DNA of 35,831 nt. Source: an uncultured Pirellula sp. (GTDB taxonomy: Bacteria; Planctomycetota; Planctomycetia; Pirellulales; Pirellulaceae). Of this stretch, positions 20,563-28,644 are shown piece after piece; positions within the stretch are counted from its first letter, which is position 1; every line of letters begins with the position of its first letter. A model generated the notes under the pieces. It searched no databases. It was given only the letters and a program-made list of their open reading frames with translations, and had not been told where the DNA came from. Position numbers and translations under genes: made by a program. Where the stretch lies: positions 1-35,831 of the forward strand of contig CAIOHR010000415.1 in NCBI GenBank assembly GCA_903858115.1, written 5' to 3'.

Positions 20563-21165
20563 CTAAATTCCGGCTACAGGTAAATCCTCGGTGAGCCGAA
20601 GGACTTCCTGCCTCAATCGCTTCAGAACTCGTGACTTAGCGACATAAACTTTGTCGACAGAGGTATTGAGTTTTTGAGCAACTTCAGTGGCTGGTAAGTC
20701 TTCGGACCAAGCTAGTTCAAAAATCTGGATCGTTTCGGGTTCGAATTCACCGCGAATCCGTTCAAAACTTAAGCGAAGTATCTCCGACTGGAAAAAATCG
20801 ACCCAATCGGAATCGGAGGCAGCATCGGCCGTGACCAAGTAATCCATCGGTTCAGCGGCTTCATGTTTCTTCTCCTTGTTCCAGTGCCTAAGCAATTCGC
20901 GATAGACGACCTTGCCAAGCCAGTCACGGAACCGACCCAATTGAGGTTGGTATTCGAAACTTGGCATAGCTTTCGAAAGTCGAACCATTACATCTTGAGT
21001 CACATCGGACGCGTCCGATTCTTGCAGCTTGCGAAAGCGGCAAAAGCCGAAAATCATGGGGCCGTAGATCTCAACAAACTCGTGCCAAGCCGATTGATCG
21101 CTCCCGGAACGAACACGCAAAAGCAAACTGGGCCTTGTACTTCGTTCTCGGTCGATGTGATCCAT
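20563..21165 (-). CDS. ECF RNA polymerase sigma factor (kinase-linked)
   Basis: A protein of 200 residues. Region 2 lies at about residues 15-85 (EFVEIYGPMIFGFCRF, then DASDVTQDVMVRLSKAM and FRDWLGKVVYRELLRHW), giving the DxxDxxQ and WL signatures of sigma region 2. Region 4 lies at about 130-190, with a helix-turn-helix at LPATEVAQKLNTSVDKVYVAKSR. It has no region 1 or 3, so it is ECF type. Length is normal for the group. It is the first gene of the minus-strand unit, with the kinase 5 bases behind it, which suggests that the kinase controls it. Its promoter would lie in the 326-base divergent gap up to 21491. Confidence 0.9.
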   Translation of the reverse strand: MDHIDRERSTRPSLLLRVRSGSDQSAWHEFVEIYGPMIFGFCRFRKLQESDASDVTQDVMVRLSKAMPSFEYQPQLGRFRDWLGKVVYRELLRHWNKEKKHEAAEPMDYLVTADAASDSDWVDFFQSEILRLSFERIRGEFEPETIQIFELAWSEDLPATEVAQKLNTSVDKVYVAKSRVLKRLRQEVLRLTEDLPVAGI

Positions 21166-21491
21166 ATGTATTAACCGCCCCTGCTAGCCTTCTTGCTTCA
21201 TTTTCATCGAAATCATCAAGAATGCAATCCAGCAGTCGATAGCGCTGCAGCCGTACCGCCCCGACGATTCTGTTCTTAACGGCAGCTATAGATTGCCGAG
21301 GGTTGAGCCAAATCCACTAACTCTTGTTTGTTTTAGATTTCAGGCAATTTTGGGTAAAGATTTGTTCCGATTAGCATTCTAGCTGTCGAAGAAAGGCAAA
21401 GATTCTTGTAGAATTGTCGGGGTGTTGGGCTATAGTCACCCTTGTGCTCGGGCCTCGTTTTTTTCCGTTACGGTACTTCTGGATTAGCACC
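21166..21491. promoter_or_regulatory. divergent intergenic region, sigma factor / secreted protein
   Basis: A gap of 326 bases between two divergent genes. It must hold promoters for both, but I could not pick a convincing -35/-10 pair. AT-rich sequence around 21320-21410 is the likelier promoter side for the plus-strand gene. A TTG-initiated extension of that gene from 21414 is possible but disfavoured. Confidence 0.4.
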
Positions 21492-22916
21492 ATGCATCAA
21501 TGTTTTTCAAGCTTCTATCTTCGATCTTGGTCAGCTTCCCTCGGAGCCCTTTTGATCGTCCTGGGGAGTCAATTGCAAGCTCAGTCGCAGAGTCTGTCGG
21601 AGTTACTCGCCTCCACTCCGGACAGAGCGAATGCAATCCTCTATGTAGATTCGAAGTCTGTTCGAAATTTTGTTGTTGGAACACCGCTCCATAAGGACTT
21701 GCCAGAAGCGGTAGGAGAAGTACGAATCGCTGCCGATTTAGATTTGAAAACCTTTCGACCCAACTGGGAAATCGGCTATGTGTCGCTCACGAAACTGACC
21801 GAAGCGTCGAATATCGCGACTACGCTGGGTGGTTACGTGGATTCCATCTTGAATCGGACCGTTGTTTGGTCGCCAAACGGTTCATATATAGTGCCCATGG
21901 CGAATGACCAAGTCGGCTTGGTTCGACCATCGGATCGAAAGCTCGTCAGCCGCTGGCTCAAGAAAGACAAGCATGTTGCTTCTGAATTTCTAGCGAAGCA
22001 TGCGGCGCAATCGTCCCAGTTTTTTTCTGTTCTTCTGGCTGTCGACATTGAAGATGTATTTTCCCCTGTAGCAATCGAAGAACGAATTTCCAAACTGACA
22101 TCACTGAAGTCGTTGAACGCCAAGCAAGTGGTTTCCTTGCTTTCTACATTGCGTGGAATCCGTGCGGTTGTTAGCAAGAAGAATTTGGACGACTGCATAA
22201 TTAGTATTGAATTCGGATCGTCGCCGGAGCTTTTGTTGCCTGTTGCGAGGGACTTTTTTGTAGAGGTGCTTGAACGCAATCAATCCTCCATTCCGGAAGC
22301 TGCGAAATGGACTCCTTCGATCGATGGCAATATTCTCTCTTTTCGCGGAACAATTAGCCCAGCAACATTGGACGATCTGTTAGGCATCTTTACGGTTCAG
22401 CAGCAGCCATCGACGCTAGCGAGCAATGCATCAAACTCGAGTCCTAATAGCAGTGCAGAAAAAATGGCTCTCGAGGCTTCCAAAGAGTATTTTTCCAAAG
22501 TGACTGGCATCGTCGATCGTGTTCGCAATTATTCTGCAAGCAACACTGGGGATCGAGCCCAATGGAATGCCCGTTTGGCGAACCGAATCGATGAGTTACC
22601 TACTCTCAATGTCGACTCTGATCTGGTCGACTTTGGAGTTCGCGTTTCCAAAGGACTGCGGGGCAACGTAGTTGCAATGCAACAAGCAAATATTAACTAC
22701 GGAACTACTGGAGCTGTCAACAGAGGTGTGGTTGCCTACGGAAACTCCTACGATTACTCAGTTGGCTATGTCTACGATGTCAATGCGCCTGCAAAGTATC
22801 AAGCGGTAGCGCAGGGTGTCGGGAACATGTCATACCGCGAACTCATTTCAAAAATCGACCAGATGATCGGAGATATTCGACGCGAAATGACTAACAAATT
22901 CCAAGTCCAATTCTGA
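21492..22916 (+). CDS. secreted protein of unknown function
   Basis: A protein of 474 residues from the ATG at 21492. The frame is open from a TTG at 21414, but the ATG gives a proper signal peptide: a short basic start, hydrophobic ALGALLIVLG-type core (about 16-28) and a cleavage site near QLQAQSQS. I do not recognise the family. The mature part begins LSELLASTPDRANAILYVDS, is mixed alpha/beta in character, has a Ser/Asn-rich linker around residues 310-330, and ends with a helical YRELISKIDQMIGDIRREM segment. The C-terminal third has Gly/Tyr/Asn-rich strands (VAYGNSYDYSVGYVYDV). It stands alone, between a divergent sigma factor and a convergent beta-barrel gene. The opening and mid regions suggest a periplasmic or surface protein, but no catalytic motif stands out. 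Confidence 0.7.
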   Translation: MHQCFSSFYLRSWSASLGALLIVLGSQLQAQSQSLSELLASTPDRANAILYVDSKSVRNFVVGTPLHKDLPEAVGEVRIAADLDLKTFRPNWEIGYVSLTKLTEASNIATTLGGYVDSILNRTVVWSPNGSYIVPMANDQVGLVRPSDRKLVSRWLKKDKHVASEFLAKHAAQSSQFFSVLLAVDIEDVFSPVAIEERISKLTSLKSLNAKQVVSLLSTLRGIRAVVSKKNLDDCIISIEFGSSPELLLPVARDFFVEVLERNQSSIPEAAKWTPSIDGNILSFRGTISPATLDDLLGIFTVQQQPSTLASNASNSSPNSSAEKMALEASKEYFSKVTGIVDRVRNYSASNTGDRAQWNARLANRIDELPTLNVDSDLVDFGVRVSKGLRGNVVAMQQANINYGTTGAVNRGVVAYGNSYDYSVGYVYDVNAPAKYQAVAQGVGNMSYRELISKIDQMIGDIRREMTNKFQVQF

Positions 22917-22928
22917 TCCTTTTCAGCG

Positions 22929-22944
22929 GCGAAAATTGTTTCGC
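22929..22944. terminator. weak hairpin between convergent genes
   Basis: GCGAAA (22929-22934) pairs with TTTCGC (22939-22944) around a 4-base loop, 12 bases after the stop at 22916. No T-run follows on the plus strand, so it is only a possible terminator or pause site. Confidence 0.25.
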
Positions 22945-23008
22945 AATCCGATGAGCAATGACGGTGTCGAGATTAGGTCTCGCGGTCCGTCGCAGCCTAA
23001 CGCTTCCA

Positions 23009-23866
23009 TTAGAAGCGAGCGCCGACACCTAAATTGCTGAAGAAATTAGGGCTTTGTTCGTTGAGTCCCCAGCCAACCCGCACGCCGACTTCAAAATTTG
23101 GCGTTATCAGGTAATGCGCTCCGGGACTAAAGAAATGCTGCGAACTTTCACTTCGGCGGCCGTCGCTGTAGATGCCAAAGTATTCTGCATGGGCTTTCCA
23201 TTTCTCACCTATCGGCATCTTCAAGACGGTCGATGGAGCCCATAAGTTGAATTGATCGCCTTCGACGTTGCTCGCTTGGTATCGAATAGCCGAATCCCAG
23301 ACATTTGCATTGCGAAGCTTCCAGCCGAAGGTATAAGCAGATGAGAAGTTCGTAGCGGTTTCATTGCCGCTGGTTGGCGTATGGCCTTGGAGAATAACTG
23401 CACTCTCGGGCATCCAATTCTCCTGCTTACTGACTTGTAACTTGACGCCGTAAAGAACCTTGGTCTCCTCTTCGATTTCGGATTCGCCATCGAAGCTGAA
23501 CGGAATGTTTCCCGATTCAGGATTGCTAGCACCGCCTACTTCGTAGTTGTAGCCAAAACGAAACTCAAGCTTTTCGCGGATTCCATACCGGAAAAGGAGC
23601 TCCGGTAAACTATGGGTCTCTGGCAGTTCTCGATTGTCAATAAAGGTATAGCTCGATTCTACAGTCAATCTTCCGAGCCCCACAACCTTGGTGGACGGTG
23701 TGAATGAATCACGATCCGTTTCTATCTCGTCGTTCTCAGGTTCTTCATCAGTCTCGCGATTTTGAGATGCTGGACGAAACAAGCTACCAAATTGTGCTAG
23801 ACAATTTGTTTGCAACAAGAGAAGAATTGCAATGGCCAGTTTTATGGTGTGAAACATTCTCTTCAC
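23009..23866 (-). CDS. probable outer-membrane beta-barrel protein, MetA-phenol-degradation-like
   Basis: A protein of 285 residues with a clear signal peptide (MKRMF, then IKLAIAILLLLQTNCLAQ, cleavage near residue 25). A short acidic linker (about 35-55) follows. The rest is made of alternating amphipathic strands typical of a small barrel: LTVESSYTFID, ELLFRYGIREKLEFRFGYNYE, YGVKLQVSKQ, YTFGWKLRN, WKAHAEYFGIYS, FEVGVRVGWGLN. It ends in Phe (GVGARF), as many outer-membrane barrels do. The pattern and the SxxLPELLFRYGI block recall the MetA-pathway phenol-degradation/transporter family (PF13557), whose true role is mostly unproven. It is divergent from the hydrolase at 24193 and convergent with the unknown secreted gene, so no operon partner is visible. 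Confidence 0.65.
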   Translation of the reverse strand: MKRMFHTIKLAIAILLLLQTNCLAQFGSLFRPASQNRETDEEPENDEIETDRDSFTPSTKVVGLGRLTVESSYTFIDNRELPETHSLPELLFRYGIREKLEFRFGYNYEVGGASNPESGNIPFSFDGESEIEEETKVLYGVKLQVSKQENWMPESAVILQGHTPTSGNETATNFSSAYTFGWKLRNANVWDSAIRYQASNVEGDQFNLWAPSTVLKMPIGEKWKAHAEYFGIYSDGRRSESSQHFFSPGAHYLITPNFEVGVRVGWGLNEQSPNFFSNLGVGARF

Positions 23867-24192
23867 CCGAGGGAACTAAGCTTCGTTTCATTTATCTTCG
23901 TTGTAGACCGTCATTGAGAGATATCGGCGAAAAACGGTGTTGGCGTGAGGGAGCTCCTCATAAATCAGACTGAGCGATCGATGGCAAGATACACGGATTT
24001 CAAAGACTGTAACGCCATTTCGTGGCTTTGACGAATAATCGGATCATGAGCACCCTAGGGCAGGAGCCCCCTGCGAGATCATTCGGTATCGTCGCGATAT
24101 CGCAAATTGCGCTGTATGTTTCGGTAACAGGAACTTCTTGGGCGGAGATACGGACAAGGGCGATTCGGCTATCGAGAAAGTTCACTGCTTGA
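23867..24192. other. intergenic region, divergent
   Basis: A gap of 326 bases separates the beta-barrel gene (minus) from the hydrolase gene (plus). It should hold both promoters. Apart from small GC-rich inverted bases near 24050-24075, I see no clear element, RNA gene or repeat. Confidence 0.35.
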
Positions 24193-25950
24193 ATGGAAAT
24201 CGTAGATATGCAGCGGACCTTCGGATGGAGAATGATTCACCTACTGATCGTTGCGTGCCTATGTACCAAGAGCGCGGGTTGCTCGATCATGCAATGCGCT
24301 CGTTGGCAAACGGCGACATTGACATCGCCAGATCCGTTTATGCAACGCAAAGCATGCTCTATCCGGTCAGGTAGTTTTTCGCTTGCAAACGCCGAGGTTG
24401 CTTACGCAGCCGCCACCGAAGCGATGGAGCAAGGAGACCCGCGTTGCGTCGATGAGTTTTTTCGAGCGGCGGAGCATGCATGGTTTGATGTCGTGCAGAT
24501 CGCAAACGAGCCCGACGCATTTGCTAGTCGAGCGTCGGAAATCTATCGTTCGTCTTTGAATGCAATTGTTACGGAAGGACAAAAGCACTGTCGTCTGGAT
24601 GCGCGACGTGGTCTACGCATTCGTTCGACGAGCGGCTGGTCGATTATTCCAGTGACCCATCACGGATTTCCAAGGATCGCTGAAGAATTCGACCAGTTGG
24701 CGGTTGTGGGCGATTATTCGGCGCCACAGTTGCACCACATCTACCGCCGCAACGGGGTCGGTGTGCCCGTCATCGCTCTTCGAAATCATGAAAGCGATGA
24801 ACCGTTTCAACGCAAACGCCAAGGTTTTGCGGCCACACTGGTGCTTCGCCATGCGAAGACTAATGACTCCGTGCAAGGCTCATCGACGATTTTGGAACTC
24901 CATGATCCGCTTCGCATTGCAAGTATAAAATATGAACAGAGTAGCTTACCTTTAGCCAGCGATAGCACCGCACCGATCGCGCTAGCGCTAAGCACTGTAA
25001 AGCGATCTTACGTTCAGTCGTTTCTGCAACCTGGCTTGGTACGTCCAGATGACGATGGACTATTCATGCTAGAACCGTATCAACCTGGCAAAATCCCAGT
25101 CATCTTTGTTCATGGACTTCTTTCCGATCGACTGACATGGGCAAATCTTGTCAATGAACTTAACGCGCGTACGGAATTCCTGGAGCAATATCAGTTGTGG
25201 GGTTTCGAGTATCCGACGGGAGAGCCATTCCTCACCAGCGCGACACTCCTCCGCAGTCAATTGAATAAGATACGTGCTCGATTCGATCCGCAAGAGACGG
25301 ACGAAGCGTTGAATCATGTTGTATTGGTCGGCCACAGCATGGGTGGGTTGATTTCCAAAATGCAAATCTCCGAAAGCGGTACTGCTTTATGGAACTCGAT
25401 TTCGTGTCGGAACTTCGAACAGGTCGTGATGTCGCCCAATACTCGAAAGAAACTTTCGGAAGCTGTGTTCTTCATGCCATCGCCGATGGTTTCGCGAGTC
25501 GTCTTTATCGGTACTCCCCATCGCGGCTCCGCGTTAGCTCAGCGAGCCATTGGTCGAGTCGGGTCGCTTTTGATCAAAGAAGCAACGGACCTAAGGTCCG
25601 AACATGATCGACTGATCGCAGATAATCCTGGGGTTTTCTCCGAAGAGTTCTCTCGTCGGGTTCCGACGAGCATCGACATGTTAGAACCCAAGAGCGATTT
25701 GTTACAGGCGATCCATTGTTTGCCGATCAACACGCGTGTTCGAATAGATTCCATCGTCGGCAACGGACGATGGATGCCTGGAAATGGCGACTCCGATGGC
25801 GTTGTGCCTGTTACCAGTGCGAATCACGAAAGATCAACAAGCGTCGTCATGGTGAACCAAAAGCATGCAAAGCTGACAGAAGACCCAGCGGTCATCCAGC
25901 AAGTGATGAGGATTCTTCGAGAGCACGGACTCGAAGCAGGAAGGTTCTGA
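24193..25950 (+). CDS. exported alpha/beta hydrolase (PGAP1/lipase-like)
   Basis: A protein of 585 residues from the ATG at 24193; ATGs at 24208 and 24232 are alternatives and no ribosome site settles the choice. A hydrophobic segment (IHLLIVACLCTKSAGC, about 15-30) is a signal peptide, possibly a lipoprotein signal with C30, although the lipobox (SAGC) is weak. The catalytic domain starts near residue 295: VIFVHGLLSDRLTW (303-316) with the oxyanion HG, nucleophile elbow GHSMGG with S382, then FIGTPHRGSALA. A likely catalytic Asp is in GDSDGVVPV, and the His is in NQKHAKL near the C-terminus, so the Ser-Asp-His triad looks complete. The first 290 residues are helical and of unknown function. 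Substrate is unknown; lipid or ester hydrolysis at the envelope is the best guess. Confidence 0.8.
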   Translation: MEIVDMQRTFGWRMIHLLIVACLCTKSAGCSIMQCARWQTATLTSPDPFMQRKACSIRSGSFSLANAEVAYAAATEAMEQGDPRCVDEFFRAAEHAWFDVVQIANEPDAFASRASEIYRSSLNAIVTEGQKHCRLDARRGLRIRSTSGWSIIPVTHHGFPRIAEEFDQLAVVGDYSAPQLHHIYRRNGVGVPVIALRNHESDEPFQRKRQGFAATLVLRHAKTNDSVQGSSTILELHDPLRIASIKYEQSSLPLASDSTAPIALALSTVKRSYVQSFLQPGLVRPDDDGLFMLEPYQPGKIPVIFVHGLLSDRLTWANLVNELNARTEFLEQYQLWGFEYPTGEPFLTSATLLRSQLNKIRARFDPQETDEALNHVVLVGHSMGGLISKMQISESGTALWNSISCRNFEQVVMSPNTRKKLSEAVFFMPSPMVSRVVFIGTPHRGSALAQRAIGRVGSLLIKEATDLRSEHDRLIADNPGVFSEEFSRRVPTSIDMLEPKSDLLQAIHCLPINTRVRIDSIVGNGRWMPGNGDSDGVVPVTSANHERSTSVVMVNQKHAKLTEDPAVIQQVMRILREHGLEAGRF

Positions 25951-26215
25951 ACTGGTTCTCTTCGCGAGAGGGGCTTTCATCGGGTCCCCGAGGCTTCAGC
26001 TCTACTCATGGCTCAATTCATTGAAAGCAAAACTCAGCTCTGTCGAGGGCGTAGGCGTTCGGAAGAAAACGCTCTGTATCATCATCACCAAAAGCAAGAG
26101 GCCAGCGATCCACATCCCTGGGCAGACGTTGCATCCTGAGCCGTTATGTCACACGCCATGATTTTTTCCTTAACGGAGCTTGAACTGGAAAGACTATTGA
26201 GAAATAAGTGCACTT

Positions 26216-27094
26216 CTACTTACGTCCTGCACCTTGTTTACCATTGCCTTTTTGCGACCGAGGAGCCATTTGTTGATCGTTCGAGTTTGCTTGGCCACCT
26301 CCTTGGTGCATACCTTTCTCACTTCCTCGCCCCATTCCCTGTCCTCGTTCGTTGTCCGAAATGAGGATACGGTTGTACTCCTCTGGACTTAGGAATTCGG
26401 GCATATATGTACCGCCTAGCCGTTTCAGTTCCATAGTGAACGCGCGAAGGTGTTGTCTGGACGCTCTTTGTAGATGCTCAAGGACCTTTGAAACGTCTTG
26501 TGGAGGATTCTGTGACAATAGTGTCTGAAGATCCTTGATATCCATTTCCTCGATCTTCGCTCCAACCGTTGCAGCTGCAATCGGTGATTTGCTGCCTGCT
26601 GCGACTAACGAGTTATAGAGTGTTTGGAACTGCGGATCTGAAAAGCTCCCAACGGGTAGGTTTGCAGCTGCGACTGATGAATAGCGTGAAGCAAGTTGTT
26701 CCACTGCTCGCATGTGTTGTGATTCGGCGTTCGCAATATTGTTGAAGATTTGCAAGCCAGAAGACTGAGCGAGCGTCACATAGACATCGTGCGCCAATTT
26801 CTCTTCTTCACGCATGCGGACCAGCTGATCAACTTGGGCTGGCGTTAACGTACCTCCAATGGAATTGTATCCTCGGGCACCCGACAGGCGATTGCCTTGA
26901 TTTTCGGAAGCTTGCGAAGCCTTTCCATGCTGCTGGAAGGAATTGCCATTTCCTCTTCCACTGCCCCGCCCATTCCCTTGCGCACAAGCAAACTGAGGCG
27001 TCAAAGTGGACAGCAACGCGAAAACAATGATCATTCCCTTGGCTGCCGAAGCAGTACGTTGGGCTTCAACCGTGAACCTCTTGAATCGACACAT
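26216..27094 (-). CDS. exported DUF2202 ferritin-like protein with Gly/Gln-rich ends
   Basis: A protein of 292 residues. A signal segment (MIIVFALLSTLTPQFACAQG, about 21-40) follows a basic lead; a start at the inner Met at residue 21 is possible. The core, about residues 75-235, matches the DUF2202 pattern: MREEEKLAHDVYVTL, IFNNIANAESQHMRAVEQL, an EEMDIKDLQTLL helix, and LEHLQRASRQHLRAFTMEL. The spaced Glu and ExxH residues over four helices suggest a ferritin-like diiron fold. Both ends are low complexity and rich in Gly, Arg, Asn and Gln. It is downstream of the decayed rhodanese, the TsdA-like cytochrome and the anti-sigma factor on the same strand, so it may belong to the sulfur locus. 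Its specific reaction is unknown. Confidence 0.8.
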   Translation of the reverse strand: MCRFKRFTVEAQRTASAAKGMIIVFALLSTLTPQFACAQGNGRGSGRGNGNSFQQHGKASQASENQGNRLSGARGYNSIGGTLTPAQVDQLVRMREEEKLAHDVYVTLAQSSGLQIFNNIANAESQHMRAVEQLASRYSSVAAANLPVGSFSDPQFQTLYNSLVAAGSKSPIAAATVGAKIEEMDIKDLQTLLSQNPPQDVSKVLEHLQRASRQHLRAFTMELKRLGGTYMPEFLSPEEYNRILISDNERGQGMGRGSEKGMHQGGGQANSNDQQMAPRSQKGNGKQGAGRK

Positions 27095-27182
27095 TTTGGC
27101 ACCATTCTTGTTGAAGGGTCATTCCGAACTAACGTATTTGATCCTCCGGACGAAGAAAGGTTACAGATATCGATCGTCGAAC

Positions 27183-27387
27183 CTATTTCTTTTCCGACTC
27201 GAAACCTGCTTTGACCAGATCTTCGAAGCCTGGCTTTCGCTTTGCCTTCAGCGACGTTCCTCTTCACCTGAGATAAAGAGTCTTTGGTGAATTCTAGTGC
27301 GTCGGAATCTTTCCCGTAGACGCTAGGACTCAACGCAGCAACAGCAGCTACAACTCAAGTGAGCAATATCGCATTCAATCGAATCAT
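27183..27387 (-). pseudogene. decayed exported rhodanese-like protein
   Basis: Reading from ATG at 27387, a signal peptide MIRLNAILLT is followed by a TGA at codon 11 (27355-27357). In the same frame it continues VVAAVAALSPSVYGK, DSDALEFTKDSLSQVKRN, VAEGKAK, the usual opening of exported rhodanese-like proteins. The next bases then need a frame change to read GFEDLVKAGFESEKK and stop (27183-27185), which looks like the C-terminus of such a protein. The whole catalytic middle, about 70-90 residues, is missing. I see both a stop in the signal peptide and an internal deletion. A GGAG-like ribosome site precedes the start. It lies between the TsdA-like gene and the DUF2202 gene. Family assignment rests on the two short ends and the rhodanese-rich context. 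Confidence 0.6.
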
Positions 27388-27438
27388 GTTTTCCAAACTC
27401 CGTTTTAGAAAGGTTTCAGGTTGTTAACAAACAGTGGT

Positions 27439-28278
27439 TCATTTTGTGGGGGAAGCGTTATATTCACCGAGCTTTGCTTTGGTCGGCAAATGCTTCAGCA
27501 AATCGAAGTTAGGGCGCTTTTGTGAGTTAACGAATACCGCTATGTCGAGAGCCTGTTGGTCGGTAAGGTTGGTATCATCCAGTGGCATTGCGACTTTCAA
27601 CCATGCCGCCAGATTCTCGACAGAGGATAATCCAGCGCCATCGTTATAAGATCGCTCGCCCCAGACTGGAGGATTATCCTTGTCGCCTTGACCATCTTTC
27701 TGATGGCACTCCGCGCATCGCGAATGGTACAAGGATGCACCTCGATTGATGTCGGCTTGATCAGGCTTTACAGCGAGCAGCTTGATAGCTCCTGGGCCGA
27801 CGGGCCGCTTGGAGTTCATCCTTAATGACTGGCCCTGCGAAAGCGAAGTGACATAAGTCGTCACGGCCACAGAAACTTCGCTACCCAATGGTGGGCGGGT
27901 GCCATTGCAGCTACGCATAAAGCAGTTCAGCACTCGGTCTTCGAGGGTGATGACGCGGTTTTCACGTGGGGACCAAGCTGGATAGGCAGTGGCCGTTCCC
28001 AAGAAGGTCCCAGCTTTCTCATGCCTTCCGTTGTCTAAGTGACAACTGGTACAGTTTAGTGCATTCCCGACATATTCTTTTGACATTGGATGCGTCGTTG
28101 TGTTCTCAACTATCGCTTCACCAAGCTTTACAACTTCTGCAAGCTTGTCATCAATTTGTTCTTTTGAGACGGGCTCTTGAGCAAGAGAAGTTAAACCTGC
28201 CATCAGGAGGAGGGTAGCTGCAAACGCTGATTGGAAGAACTTCTGCAGTCGCGGCTTTTTAAATCGCTGAAAAAACAT
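27439..28278 (-). CDS. TsdA-like dihaem cytochrome c (thiosulfate dehydrogenase family)
   Basis: A protein of 279 residues from ATG at 28278. The frame is open to 28359, but that would overlap the anti-sigma gene, while 28278 leaves a 32-base gap and gives a good signal peptide (FFQSAFAATLLLMAGLTSLAQ). Two haem-binding motifs are seen: CTSCH in the first domain and CAECH in the second. The first domain carries the pattern of TsdA: NALNCTSCHLDNGR, AYPAWSPRENRVITLEDRVLNCF, and NGTRPPLGSEV. TsdA enzymes oxidise thiosulfate to tetrathionate (or the reverse) in the periplasm, with an unusual Cys ligand to the active haem; a Cys is present in LNCFMRSCNG. A second Cys sits where a Met is more usual in that motif. 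It is third in the sigma/anti-sigma unit and faces a sulfur gene cluster. Confidence 0.8.
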   Translation of the reverse strand: MFFQRFKKPRLQKFFQSAFAATLLLMAGLTSLAQEPVSKEQIDDKLAEVVKLGEAIVENTTTHPMSKEYVGNALNCTSCHLDNGRHEKAGTFLGTATAYPAWSPRENRVITLEDRVLNCFMRSCNGTRPPLGSEVSVAVTTYVTSLSQGQSLRMNSKRPVGPGAIKLLAVKPDQADINRGASLYHSRCAECHQKDGQGDKDNPPVWGERSYNDGAGLSSVENLAAWLKVAMPLDDTNLTDQQALDIAVFVNSQKRPNFDLLKHLPTKAKLGEYNASPTK

Positions 28279-28310
28279 CCCTGACTCATTCTGTGTTGTG
28301 GCGGGAACCT

Positions 28311-28577
28311 CTAGCGGTTTGCCGTTGCAGCCCCGGAGGCTCCGAACTTTTCTTCCCAACGCGATTTCAAGGTTTGCTGAAGACGATCTTCAAAGGATGT
28401 TGGCATCGCATAGGGTTGCCCTGCTCGGTACAGCGAAATCGTCTGACGAATGTTGTCCACAACGACCTGACATGGGTTGCAGCCAGCGAGATGCTGTGAA
28501 AACTCTTCGCATATCTCGGTAAGCTCCGCGCCGTCGACATAGTCGTTAAGTGCTTTAAGAAGTTCTTCGCAGGTCAT
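28311..28577 (-). CDS. zinc-finger anti-sigma factor
   Basis: A small protein of 88 residues. H29, C33 and C36 form a HxxxCxxC motif (HLAGCNPC) of zinc-binding anti-sigma domains, with an N-terminal helix starting MTCEELLKALNDYVDG. No membrane segment is present, so it is probably a soluble anti-sigma factor, perhaps redox sensitive through zinc-bound cysteines. A GAGGAAA ribosome site precedes the start. It lies 67 bases behind the ECF sigma gene and 32 bases ahead of the cytochrome gene. In such pairs the anti-sigma holds the sigma until a signal, often oxidant, thiol or sulfane sulfur, frees it. Confidence 0.82.
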   Translation of the reverse strand: MTCEELLKALNDYVDGAELTEICEEFSQHLAGCNPCQVVVDNIRQTISLYRAGQPYAMPTSFEDRLQQTLKSRWEEKFGASGAATANR

Positions 28578-28644
28578 ATTGGTTTTCCTCGCAATCGTTG
28601 CGTACGGATTTTGATCCGAGAATCGTGAATTGGTTACAAAAAAA

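Noticed and set aside
25951..26010. Hairpin after the hydrolase gene (CTCTTCGCGAGAG) as terminator
   Set aside because: Stem of only about four pairs and no T-run.
26146..26364. Plus-strand 72-codon frame
   Set aside because: It overlaps the 3' end of the DUF2202 gene antisense and has no supporting signal.
28279..28359. N-terminal extension of the TsdA-like cytochrome
   Set aside because: It would overlap the anti-sigma gene, and the ATG at 28278 already gives a complete signal peptide.
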